Positions 1-6,201 of a DNA stretch of 7,187 nucleotides are shown here, piece after piece. The stretch is from positions 1 to 7,187 of the forward strand of contig JANXMO010000472.1 in the NCBI GenBank assembly GCA_025354615.1, written 5' to 3'. How positions within the stretch are numbered: the first letter of the stretch is position 1; every line of letters starts with the position of its first letter. A program made the position numbers and the translations under genes. This stretch comes from Burkholderiales bacterium. GTDB lineage: Bacteria; Pseudomonadota; Gammaproteobacteria; Burkholderiales; Burkholderiaceae_C. A model generated the notes under the pieces. It was not told the DNA's origin. It was given only the letters and a program-made list of their open reading frames with translations, and did no database searches.

Positions 1-12
1 AATTAAAGCTTT

Positions 13-789
13 TTAGCTTTTACGACGGCGCATCGTGGCCAAGCCCAAGCCCAGCAGCGCAACGCCAACCAATGCGGTTGAAGAAGGCTCAGGAATCACC
101 AAGCCGCGAATGTCGGCGCTGCCAGACAAGCACAGCGGGCCAGCCGGGCACTCGCTTGGGTGCGGCACAAACACATTGCTGAAAGAAGATCCGATTTGGA
201 TGTCGGACGGACCGCCGAATGCGGAAGCAATCGAGTTGCTATTGAAGTTGGCCGTGGCAATACCACCGCCCACCACGACGTCAGCCAGCCCGGAGCCATT
301 GCCGACCGGATTGGCCAAACCGATGTTGGCGCCTTGCCCGATAAAGGTGTTGCCCAAAGCATCAACCGGGTGACCGGCGAGCGTCAGGAACAAAGTGCCG
401 TCGGTAGCTGCAGCCAGATCTTGTGCCGAGTTAGCCGATGTAAACGGGTTGAAATCCTGGCCGCCGAAACCCAGGTAAAACTTGATAATGCCACCAGTGA
501 AATTCACTTGCGTGGGTGTCAAAGCGGTCACGATGTAGTTGCTGAAACTGTAGGTCAGTTCGCAACCTGCGCACAGGTTGGAAATGGATGTGCCGTTGAT
601 TTGGGTGACTTCACCAACGCCTTTGAGTTCCTGGCCAACGCCGGTGATGACGTTTTCATAGATGCTGGCGACTTCGAAATGCGCATCGGTTGCAACTTGA
701 AGGCCGCCGATGTTGACGAATGCAGCAGAAGCTGCAGATGCTGCCGTGGCAAGCGCCAGGGCTGACAGAGCGTGAAAAGCTTTTTTCAT
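13..789 (-). CDS. PEP-CTERM sorting domain protein, secreted (exosortase substrate)
   Basis: A 258-residue exported protein, probably anchored or released at the cell surface by an exosortase. Seen: an N-terminal signal peptide (MKKAFHALSALALATAASAA, cleavage probably near residue 23). A Gly/Asn/Ser-rich body follows, with two cysteine pairs (C73-x2-C76 and C214-x5-C220). The C-terminus is a canonical tripartite signal: VIPEPS at 231-236, a hydrophobic helix at about 239-252, then a RRRK tail (254-257). The start at 789 is chosen because the signal peptide begins there and GAGGA lies 5 nt upstream on the coding strand; a GTG 66 nt further up would put 22 unlikely residues before the signal peptide and run into the sigma-54 promoter. 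Family knowledge: the PEP-CTERM motif is recognised by exosortases, and such proteins are linked to extracellular matrix and floc formation. The body has no catalytic domain I recognise. The two Cys pairs could form disulfides outside the cytoplasm, which is inference. Confidence 0.93.
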   Translation of the reverse strand: MKKAFHALSALALATAASAASAAFVNIGGLQVATDAHFEVASIYENVITGVGQELKGVGEVTQINGTSISNLCAGCELTYSFSNYIVTALTPTQVNFTGGIIKFYLGFGGQDFNPFTSANSAQDLAAATDGTLFLTLAGHPVDALGNTFIGQGANIGLANPVGNGSGLADVVVGGGIATANFNSNSIASAFGGPSDIQIGSSFSNVFVPHPSECPAGPLCLSGSADIRGLVIPEPSSTALVGVALLGLGLATMRRRKS

Positions 790-839
790 GGGATTCCTCG
801 AGAATTCGTGGGTGGGGAGAGCTTGAAGCCTTTCTTTAC

Positions 840-854
840 GCAAAGCCCGTGCCA
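840..854 (-). promoter_or_regulatory. Sigma-54 (RpoN) -24/-12 promoter of the PEP-CTERM gene
   Basis: On the minus strand the sequence reads TGGCACG-GGCT-TTGC. This matches the sigma-54 consensus TGGCACG-N4-TTGC at every fixed position, with the exact spacing between the -24 GG and -12 GC. Transcription would start near 828, giving a leader of about 39 nt before the ATG at 789. Sigma-54 promoters require an ATP-hydrolysing activator. XrtA-type loci usually encode a histidine kinase/response regulator pair (PrsK/PrsR) whose regulator is a predicted sigma-54 activator, so PrsR is the natural candidate, although it is not in this window. Confidence 0.87.
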
Positions 855-873
855 CAATTCATCAAACGCATTA

Positions 874-892
874 ACGACAAAATATCTGTCGT
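874..892. promoter_or_regulatory. 19-bp dyad operator, copy A (ACGACA-N7-TGTCGT)
   Basis: A perfect 6-bp inverted repeat, ACGACA-N7-TGTCGT. It is centred about 55 bp upstream of the predicted sigma-54 start and 19 bp upstream of the -24 element. It is also 19-28 bp before the likely start codons of the plus-strand helix-turn-helix gene. On the minus strand it reads ACGACAGATATTTTGTCGT, matching copy B (1390-1408) at 16 of 19 positions. The dyad shape and placement suggest a dimeric regulator site. It could be an upstream activating sequence for a sigma-54 activator, although -55 is closer than usual for one, or an operator for the neighbouring helix-turn-helix protein. Confidence 0.6.
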
Positions 893-920
893 CAAAGTCA
901 ATCAAAAGATCTTGAGTTTT

Positions 921-1382
921 GTGAAAAAAGACGCCAGCGGAATTCTGGATGAAGCACTTGTTGCACTGCAAAGCGAACTGGCCGCTTCGGCCGTTGCCAG
1001 GCGCGTTCAACGGCTGCACTGCATCGTCCTGGTGGCCCGTGGCCACAGCACGTGTGACGTTGCGGCGGCATTTGGATGCGATGTGCGGTCTGTTCAGCGA
1101 TGGCTGCATCAGTTTAAGAAAAACGGCGCCGCCCATCAAGACGAAAAGGTGCGCACGGGCCGGCCTGCCTTGTTGACGGAGGATCAACGCCGACTGGTTG
1201 ATGCATGGCTGCTTGATGCAAGCAGCGCCATGGGCCTGCTCGCATGGACTGGCACCCACTTGCGCAACGAGGTTTTGCGGTTGTTTGGCATTGAACTGAG
1301 CGTTCGGCACTGCCAGCGTTTGATTGCCGCCACCTGCCGTTCACATGCCGCACCGCACGAAAGCGCCGCTACAAAAAACTGA
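921..1382 (+). CDS. Solitary helix-turn-helix protein, IS630-transposase-like DNA-binding region without DDE domain
   Basis: A probable DNA-binding protein of about 153 residues. Seen, with GTG at 921 as residue 1: a helix-turn-helix at about 33-68 (RVQRLHCIVLVARGHS, then DVAAAFGCDVRSVQRWLHQF). A basic GRP linker and a second winged-helix-like segment follow at about 80-135 (LTEDQRRLVDAWL, then WTGTHLRNEVLRLFGIELS). This order is that of the N-terminal DNA-binding region of IS630/Tc1-mariner-type transposases. The roughly 200-residue DDE catalytic domain is absent, and the frame ends at a stop shortly after the fold. The start is uncertain: TTG 912, GTG 849 and ATG 720 are in frame, but the last two would lie over the sigma-54 promoter or inside the PEP-CTERM gene. 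No start has a strong ribosome binding site. It is divergent from the PEP-CTERM gene and bracketed by two copies of a 19-bp dyad. It may be a domesticated regulator or a truncated transposase; the family is clear, the role is not. Confidence 0.7.
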   Translation: MKKDASGILDEALVALQSELAASAVARRVQRLHCIVLVARGHSTCDVAAAFGCDVRSVQRWLHQFKKNGAAHQDEKVRTGRPALLTEDQRRLVDAWLLDASSAMGLLAWTGTHLRNEVLRLFGIELSVRHCQRLIAATCRSHAAPHESAATKN

Positions 1383-1389
1383 CATTTTT

Positions 1390-1408
1390 ACGACAGGTCT
1401 TTTGTCGC
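1390..1408. promoter_or_regulatory. 19-bp dyad operator, copy B, plus adjacent 10-bp palindrome
   Basis: ACGACAGGTCTTTTGTCGC starts 7 nt after the stop of the helix-turn-helix gene. Its half-sites CGACA and TGTCG are perfectly inverted, and it matches copy A on the opposite strand at 16 of 19 positions, including most of the 7-nt spacer. A perfect palindrome GAGTCGACTC follows at 1411-1420, and an isolated half-site TGTCGT lies at 1434-1439. It sits in the 113-bp gap between two convergent genes, where a promoter is not expected. No sigma-54 motif with correct spacing follows it. The stem is short and lacks a T-tract after it on either strand, so a terminator is unlikely. Confidence 0.5.
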
Positions 1409-1495
1409 AAGAGTCGACTCAGGCGTGTTTTTATGTCGTTGATACTGAAATCGCCCTCGTAGCTGTAAAAATTTTCGACGCTACTGTTGGGTGTA

Positions 1496-2605
1496 TCAGA
1501 TGGGAATGAACTCTGTCAGGGATCGACGCTGCGTTTTGAAAGAAGCCGCTGGCGTTCCGTCGGCGTGCCCAATGCGAAACACCATGAAGGCACGGTCGCC
1601 CACCAGTTGTTGCCAACCTTGCTGCAGCGTTTGGCGCGTGGCGTGTGAAGCCCCTTGATCGGCCTCGTTTTGGAATGGCAACACGGTAGAGGCCGCCATC
1701 GGCTGCAGCACCAGACGCTGTAACGTGGCACTCAACCAAATGCGCTCGAACGCTTGGCCAGCCAAGCGTGCGCCAGAAGCAGGTTCTGATGACGAGACCA
1801 CGACAACGCCGAGCGCCGGCGCTTGCCAGCACGGCCAATACCCGGCACGAAATCCAAGCAAGCGGTGCATCCCCAAATGATTCAACCGCCGCATCAGAGG
1901 CCAGTGCCGCAGCGCTCTGAATGCCGGGCGCATCAAGGCCTCAATTTCAAGCGACTGCCAGGGCAACCCGTGCGCGGCGGATGAGTGCCATTGAATGGCT
2001 GAAAAAAGCTCTTCATGCAAACTGCGCCGAAGAAATCGCTCGCTTTCGGCCAGCCAAATCAATTCCAATGCTTTTTTACGCTCCTTGCCCTGCAACCAAA
2101 TCAGCTGGGCGCCGCCAACGGCGGCGGCTGCGGCGCCAAGCGCCATTTGTTGGGCCGGGGCCAGTGGCTTGCGGGAATAAAAGTGGCGGTTTGTTTGCCG
2201 CGTCATGATGGCCTGCGCCAATGGATCCGGCGCCAGGCCGGCCACTTGATCAAACGCAATGCGCGCCATGCGACGCCGCTGCACGGGCAGGCCGTTGACG
2301 GTTCCGGTTGCGAGCTGTTCATCGCCCCAGGCCCAGTCGATGGTGGTACGCCAGCCCAATTCACTGGCACGCAATTGCATGTTTTCCACTGCTGCGCCGA
2401 AAGCCATCAAGCCCAGCACGCGGCGGTGGCGCTGACTTTGCTCACCATCAGGGAAGTCAGGGGCGGCCCACAGATGAAGCGCATCGGGCGCATATTCAAC
2501 ACTGTAGTCCAGGCCGTTATCGGCTGAAGGCGCCCATCGGCCACTTTCAGCAATCGATTCCAGCTGGGTGCGGTGAAGGGGAAAAGAGAGGTTGGCAGGC
2601 TGCAT
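1496..2605 (-). CDS. Nitroreductase-fold flavoprotein, partner of ThiF-like protein
   Basis: A predicted cytoplasmic FMN-dependent oxidoreductase-fold protein of 369 residues, longer than single-domain nitroreductases (about 200) and closer to the Acg-like (Rv3131/Rv2032) group. Seen: RWAPSADN at 23-30, matching the phosphate-contacting RxAPSxxN motif at the start of the FMN site; TRQTNRHFY at 135-143; and a late conserved block at about 283-303 (GQAFERIWLSATLQRLVLQP), followed by FRIGHADG at 343-350. The usual QPW after the first motif is replaced by GLDY, so substrate or flavin contacts may differ. The start at 2605 is chosen because the conserved region begins soon after it; the frame stays open further upstream, but that part is a shadow of the ThiF gene. 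It lies 59 nt downstream of the ThiF-like gene on the same strand with no visible terminator between, so cotranscription is likely. The reaction is unknown. Confidence 0.78.
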   Translation of the reverse strand: MQPANLSFPLHRTQLESIAESGRWAPSADNGLDYSVEYAPDALHLWAAPDFPDGEQSQRHRRVLGLMAFGAAVENMQLRASELGWRTTIDWAWGDEQLATGTVNGLPVQRRRMARIAFDQVAGLAPDPLAQAIMTRQTNRHFYSRKPLAPAQQMALGAAAAAVGGAQLIWLQGKERKKALELIWLAESERFLRRSLHEELFSAIQWHSSAAHGLPWQSLEIEALMRPAFRALRHWPLMRRLNHLGMHRLLGFRAGYWPCWQAPALGVVVVSSSEPASGARLAGQAFERIWLSATLQRLVLQPMAASTVLPFQNEADQGASHATRQTLQQGWQQLVGDRAFMVFRIGHADGTPAASFKTQRRSLTEFIPI

Positions 2606-2664
2606 GACGGGTTTCTCGACAGGGCCCTGAAAAAGAGGCCCTCGGTGACAAACACACTGTCGTT

Positions 2665-3540
2665 CTATTTTGCGGCCGCTGCCGCCTTGAAGCGCTTGCG
2701 GCCTATTGCCAGAGCCAGGCGCTGCAACACATGGCGATTGCCGCGGGGGCGCCAGGTGCGCACCAGCTTGTTGCGGTAGGCGTCGAAGTGAACGCCGTGC
2801 GGGGCGGCCAATACCTTGCCTCGGCGCAAAAGGATTTTCAGCGCTTCGGTGGCGGCAATGCCTGCACACAGCTGGCAACCCATGATGGTCGAAGGCCCGC
2901 GCCTTTCGCCGAAGTTGACGGTGGACGGGTCGACCAGGTAGCCGCGGTGCAAACCAGCAGGCGCCAGGCCGACCAGAAAGCGCAAGGCCTTTTCCTGATC
3001 GCTGGCGTTGCCCCACTGGAAATACTCTTCGAACGTCATGCCGCCCGGCATGAAATTGAGCAGGCCGGCGCCCATGCCCAGCGGCGCCACGGTGATGGCG
3101 GGAATGGATTTTTCGGCACAGGCGGCAAACGTCAACTGCCGCGCGGCGAACGCAAAAAAATCAAGCCCGTCGACATACAGGTCGACGCCATGGAGGAAAT
3201 CGTTCAAATTGCTGGCGTGCACACCTTGATCGAAAACTTTCAGCTCGACGCCAGGGTTGATGTCACGCGCCATGGTGGCCAGCACATGAACCTTGGGCTG
3301 ATTCACCGTCGACATCGCCGCACCCACTTGGCGGTTGAAATTGACAACCGCAAAGTCGTCCATATCGGCGATGTGGAAGGCGCCGATGCCCAGGCGGGCC
3401 AGCGTCAGCAAGTGCACGCCGCCGACGCCGCCCATGCCGGCAATCGCCACCCGCTTTCCGCGCAATTGTTCTTGCTCAAGCGCCGTCACCCAGCCCAGGT
3501 TGCGGGAAAAAGCGGCGGCATAAGTGAAGTCGGCACTCAT
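2665..3540 (-). CDS. ThiF/MoeB-family E1-like adenylyltransferase
   Basis: An E1-like ATP-using enzyme of 291 residues, expected to adenylate the C-terminus of a small protein or peptide. Seen: Rossmann nucleotide loop GMGGVGG at 35-41; DMDDFAVVNFNRQ at 59-71, the acidic strand and Asn-Arg-Gln of the ThiF/MoeB/E1 signature; the expected lysine (K83, in QPKVHV); DGLDFF at 124-129; and a C-terminal helix GIAATEALKILL at 227-238. The only cysteines are C141, C222 and C225, so the two CxxC zinc pairs of MoeB are reduced to one (C222-x2-C225) and the thioester cysteine is not obvious. The start at 3540 is an ATG just before the conserved N-terminal helix; a TTG at 3651 is in frame but adds an unconvincing stretch. 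I recognise this subgroup as one found next to or fused with nitroreductase domains, which the downstream gene supports. No small GG-ending carrier protein is in the window. Confidence 0.87.
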   Translation of the reverse strand: MSADFTYAAAFSRNLGWVTALEQEQLRGKRVAIAGMGGVGGVHLLTLARLGIGAFHIADMDDFAVVNFNRQVGAAMSTVNQPKVHVLATMARDINPGVELKVFDQGVHASNLNDFLHGVDLYVDGLDFFAFAARQLTFAACAEKSIPAITVAPLGMGAGLLNFMPGGMTFEEYFQWGNASDQEKALRFLVGLAPAGLHRGYLVDPSTVNFGERRGPSTIMGCQLCAGIAATEALKILLRRGKVLAAPHGVHFDAYRNKLVRTWRPRGNRHVLQRLALAIGRKRFKAAAAAK

Positions 3541-3884
3541 GAACAGGAGCGCTGTCGACAGGAACGGGGATGTGCATGCATGTGATTTGTTTATCGTCAC
3601 CAGCCTACGCAGCTTGAGCACGAGGGCTTCGCCTGCTAAGCGCCGAGGCAAATAAAAACCGCGCTGAAAAAACGTGACTTCATGCGCAATTCAAGCCGGT
3701 TTTCACCTCGGTCACGGGGGACCCAATGCCAACCAGCCTATGGCATGATTCGCATTGGTCCGGGTCACAACCGGTCCAATCCTGGTACCGGCTGCGCCGT
3801 CTGCGGCCTGCATCATGCCCCTCGTCATGGCCTTGTGCCAGCGTCGGCGGCTCCTTTTACATCTCCCCACATTTGGGATGCGCC
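3541..3884. other. Divergent intergenic region between ThiF-like gene and exopolysaccharide operon
   Basis: About 344 bp without a convincing gene; it must hold the promoters of both flanking operons. Seen: palindrome CTGTCGACAG at 3552-3561; TGCATGCA at 3573-3580; an AT-rich patch around 3651-3673; and overlapping inverted repeats at 3723-3780. An open frame in phase with the export gene extends back to an ATG at 3726, but its residues look like chance translation before the lipoprotein signal. I could not find clear -35/-10 boxes. The best sigma-54-like match for the export gene, TGG at 3828 with GC at 3841, has correct spacing but several wrong bases. Confidence 0.6.
3723..3780 (+). promoter_or_regulatory. 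Overlapping inverted repeats in the exopolysaccharide leader
   Basis: Three nested or competing dyads. ATTGG-t-CCGG (3754-3763) pairs with CCGG-t-CCAAT (3771-3780) across a 7-nt loop, with one internal mismatch. ATGCCA (3726-3731) pairs with TGGCAT (3741-3746). CCAATG (3723-3728) can also pair with CATTGG (3753-3758). The ATTGG arm can thus pair with a CCAAT on either side. The region lies 105-162 nt before the export gene start. It could be an operator or a leader RNA switch; no T-tract follows, so it is not a simple terminator. Confidence 0.35.
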
Positions 3885-4517
3885 ATGAAGAACCTGTCCA
3901 TCATGCCCACTCGCGGCATCCGTTGCATGCTGCTTGGTTTGTGCGTGAGCATTTTGACCGCTTGTGCCAGCGGTTCCCGCTTCCCGGCGGCGCCGCCACT
4001 GGCCTCCACGCAGGATTACAACTATGTGATTGGTGCGGGTGACACAGTCAACATCATTGTCTGGCGCAACCCGGAGCTGTCACTGTCGGTTCCGGTGCGG
4101 CCTGACGGCAAGTTGTCCACCCCGTTGATCGACGAAGTGGTGGCGCAGGGCAAAAACCCGGTCACCCTGGCGCGTGACCTGGAACAGTTGTTGGGCAAAT
4201 ATGTTCGTGACCCGGTGGTGACGGTCATCGTGACCAATTTTGTCGGGCCGTACAGCGAGCAGATTCGCGTGGTTGGCGAGGCGGCCAAGCCGCAGTTCCT
4301 GCCCTACAAGCAGAAGATGAGCCTGCTAGACGTGATGATCGCAGTCGGCGGCCTGACTGATTTTGCGGCGGGCAACAGCGCCACCATTTTGCGCGGCGCC
4401 GAAGCCGGCAAGGCTTACTCGGTGCGGCTGAAGGACTTGATCAAGCGCGGTGACATTTCGGCCAACGTCGAGATGAAGCCAGGCGACATTCTGATCATCC
4501 CGCAAAGCTATTTCTAA
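3885..4517 (+). CDS. XrtA-type exopolysaccharide export lipoprotein (Wza-like, OPX family)
   Basis: A 210-residue outer-membrane polysaccharide export protein, expected to form the exit channel for the exopolysaccharide. Seen: a lipoprotein signal with lipobox LTAC and lipidated C27; a Poly_export domain at about 44-120 (YVIGAGDTVNIIVWRNPEL, with VRPDGKLSTPLI downstream); and a soluble-ligand-binding beta-grasp (SLBB) segment from about 124 (SEQIRVVGEA) to 207 (MKPGDILIIPQS). Its length is that of the short XrtA-locus export proteins, well below the roughly 350 or more residues of Wza. The start at 3885 places the signal peptide correctly, with a modest GGGA 6 nt upstream; ATG 3903 is an in-frame alternative. 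It is the first gene of the plus-strand operon, followed 60 nt later by the chain-length gene with no terminator seen. Identification is by recognisable family sequence. Confidence 0.93.
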   Translation: MKNLSIMPTRGIRCMLLGLCVSILTACASGSRFPAAPPLASTQDYNYVIGAGDTVNIIVWRNPELSLSVPVRPDGKLSTPLIDEVVAQGKNPVTLARDLEQLLGKYVRDPVVTVIVTNFVGPYSEQIRVVGEAAKPQFLPYKQKMSLLDVMIAVGGLTDFAAGNSATILRGAEAGKAYSVRLKDLIKRGDISANVEMKPGDILIIPQSYF

Positions 4518-4577
4518 GCACTACTCGCATTCCCTCCAATGCCGGGCTGGCTTGATTGAACACAAAGACGCAATGCC

Positions 4578-6155
4578 ATGGAAGAGTTGATTGGCCAGTT
4601 GTCCGCGGCGGCCCGTGGCATGTGGAAATTTCGCTGGCAGGCGCTGGCGGCGGCTTGGGTTGTCGGTGTGATTGGCGCGGCCATCGTGCTGCGCGTGCCA
4701 GACCGCTATGAGGCCACCGCGCGCATTTTTGTCGATACGCAATCGATTTTGAAGCCGCTGATGTCGGGGTTGGCGGTGCAGCCCAACGTCGAGCAACAAG
4801 TGGTGATGCTGAGCCGCACGTTGATCAGCCGGCCGAACGTTGAAAAACTCGTTCGCATGGCGGACATGGACTTGAAGAACGACACCCGCGCCAAACAAGA
4901 CGCGACGATCGAAGCGTTGATGAACACGCTCGAAATCAAGAGCCTGGCGCGTGACAATCTTTATTCACTGTCTTATCGGAACGAAAACCCGGCCAAGGCG
5001 CAGCGGGTGATCCAGTCGCTGGTATCGATCTTCGTCGAGTCCAGTCTTGGCGCCACGCGCAAGGACACCGACTCCGCCAAGGTCTTCATCAACGAGCAGA
5101 TCAAGAGCTACGAAACCAAGCTTGAAGAAGCGGAAGCCCGGCTGAAGGCCTTTCGTCTGCGCAACATCGACCTGCAAACGGGCGAGGGCCGCGATTCGGC
5201 GTCCCGCCTGGGTGAACTGAGCGCACAGCTCGACCAGGCGCGCCTGGAACTGCGCGAGGCGGAAACCGCCCGCGAAGCGGCCAAGACGCAGCTGGCCAAC
5301 GAGCGCGCTCAGTCAGCCGCGGCCGGCTCGACGCAAAGCCTGCTGCAGGAATCCGCCATCACGGTGGCCACGCCGGAGATCGACGCGCGCATCGAGGCGC
5401 AAAAGCGCAACCTCGACAACCTGCTGCAGCGCTTCACCGACCAACACCCGGAAATCATCAGCACCCGACGCTTGATCAAGGACTTGGAAGAGCAAAAGCG
5501 AAAACAGACGGCCGAGCTGCGCAAGGCGGCGCTGGCGGCACCGCCCGGCAGCCCGGGCGGCTACGCCACCAGCATGGCTTACCAGGACATGAGCCGGATG
5601 CTGGCCAACTCCGAGGTGCAGGCGGCCTCACTGCGCGCCCGCGTCGGCGAATACACCGCGCGCTACAACCAGGCACGCGCCATGCTCAAAACCGCGCCGC
5701 AGCTCGAAGCCGAAGCCGCGCAGCTGAACCGCGACTACAACATCAACAAGAAGAACTACGAAGACCTGGTGGCGCGGCGCGAGTCGGCAGCGATGTCAGG
5801 CGAGTTGGACGTGGCATCCGGCGTGGCTGATTTCCGGCTGATCGACCCGCCGCGCGTGTCGCCCAAGCCGGTGTCGCCGAACCGCTTGCTGCTGTTGCCG
5901 CTGGCGCTTCTGGCGGCGCTGCTCGGCGGCCTGTTCACTGCGTTTGCCGGCAGCCAATTGCGCCCCACATTCCATACTGCAACCGATGTGCGTCACAAGA
6001 TCGACCTGCCGCTGCTGGGCGTGGTCGGCCGGGTGATGAGCGATGCTGAACGGCAACATGAACGCGTCGATTTGTACCGTTGGCTGGGTGGGGCGGGCGG
6101 TCTGCTGGGCGCGTTTGCAATCGGCATGGTCGCGTTGACATTGCTGAGCGCTTGA
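4578..6155 (+). CDS. XrtA-type polysaccharide chain-length determinant (Wzz/PCP family)
   Basis: A 525-residue inner-membrane co-polymerase that sets polymer length and links the kinase to the export machinery. Seen: first transmembrane helix at about 21-40; the Wzz domain after it (PDRYEATARIFVDTQS, 41-56; LAVQPNVEQQV, 65-75); and a long periplasmic coiled coil at about 165-245 and 270-320, with more heptads at about 335-400. The proline-rich motif before the second helix follows (DPPRVSPKPVSPN, 423-435), then hydrophobic helix 436-459 and a further C-terminal helix at about 503-524. The MEELIGQL start and length fit the XrtA-locus subfamily rather than shorter EpsF-type proteins. No fused kinase domain is present; the kinase is the next gene. 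The ribosome binding site is weak, and an out-of-frame ATG occurs 5 nt upstream. Confidence 0.93.
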   Translation: MEELIGQLSAAARGMWKFRWQALAAAWVVGVIGAAIVLRVPDRYEATARIFVDTQSILKPLMSGLAVQPNVEQQVVMLSRTLISRPNVEKLVRMADMDLKNDTRAKQDATIEALMNTLEIKSLARDNLYSLSYRNENPAKAQRVIQSLVSIFVESSLGATRKDTDSAKVFINEQIKSYETKLEEAEARLKAFRLRNIDLQTGEGRDSASRLGELSAQLDQARLELREAETAREAAKTQLANERAQSAAAGSTQSLLQESAITVATPEIDARIEAQKRNLDNLLQRFTDQHPEIISTRRLIKDLEEQKRKQTAELRKAALAAPPGSPGGYATSMAYQDMSRMLANSEVQAASLRARVGEYTARYNQARAMLKTAPQLEAEAAQLNRDYNINKKNYEDLVARRESAAMSGELDVASGVADFRLIDPPRVSPKPVSPNRLLLLPLALLAALLGGLFTAFAGSQLRPTFHTATDVRHKIDLPLLGVVGRVMSDAERQHERVDLYRWLGGAGGLLGAFAIGMVALTLLSA

Positions 6156-6201
6156 CCTTTCCCACTTTTATTTCTCCGGCACTTTTCCCGCAGGGCACAC
6201 G

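Noticed and set aside
5..19. Inverted repeat AAAGCT-N3-AGCTTT at the end of the PEP-CTERM gene as terminator
   Set aside because: Very short AT-rich stem overlapping the stop codon, and the following sequence is outside the window.
796..806. Adjacent CTCGAG and GAATTC sites looking like a cloning linker
   Set aside because: The same bases contain the natural GAGGA ribosome binding site of the PEP-CTERM gene, and the sequence on both sides is continuous genomic sequence.
1250..1263. Plus-strand sigma-54-like TGGCAC then TTGC inside the helix-turn-helix gene
   Set aside because: The spacing is one base short of the required distance, and sigma-54 is strict about spacing.
2365..2378. Plus-strand TGGCACG-CAA-TTGC antisense to the nitroreductase-like gene
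   Set aside because: Also one base short, lies inside coding sequence and has no gene to drive.
2606..3016. Upstream extension of the nitroreductase-like frame to a GTG at 3016
   Set aside because: It overlaps the ThiF-like coding region in another frame, and the added residues are low-complexity Arg/Pro/Gly-rich shadow sequence.
2731..3585. Long plus-strand open frame of 284 codons opposite the ThiF-like gene
   Set aside because: It is the antisense shadow of a gene with clear family motifs, and its translation resembles no protein family I know.
3701..3714. 14-bp exact match of TTTCACCTCGGTCA with 6576-6589 in the kinase gene
   Set aside because: A single short match between a leader and a Walker A coding region is plausible by chance and has no flanking similarity.
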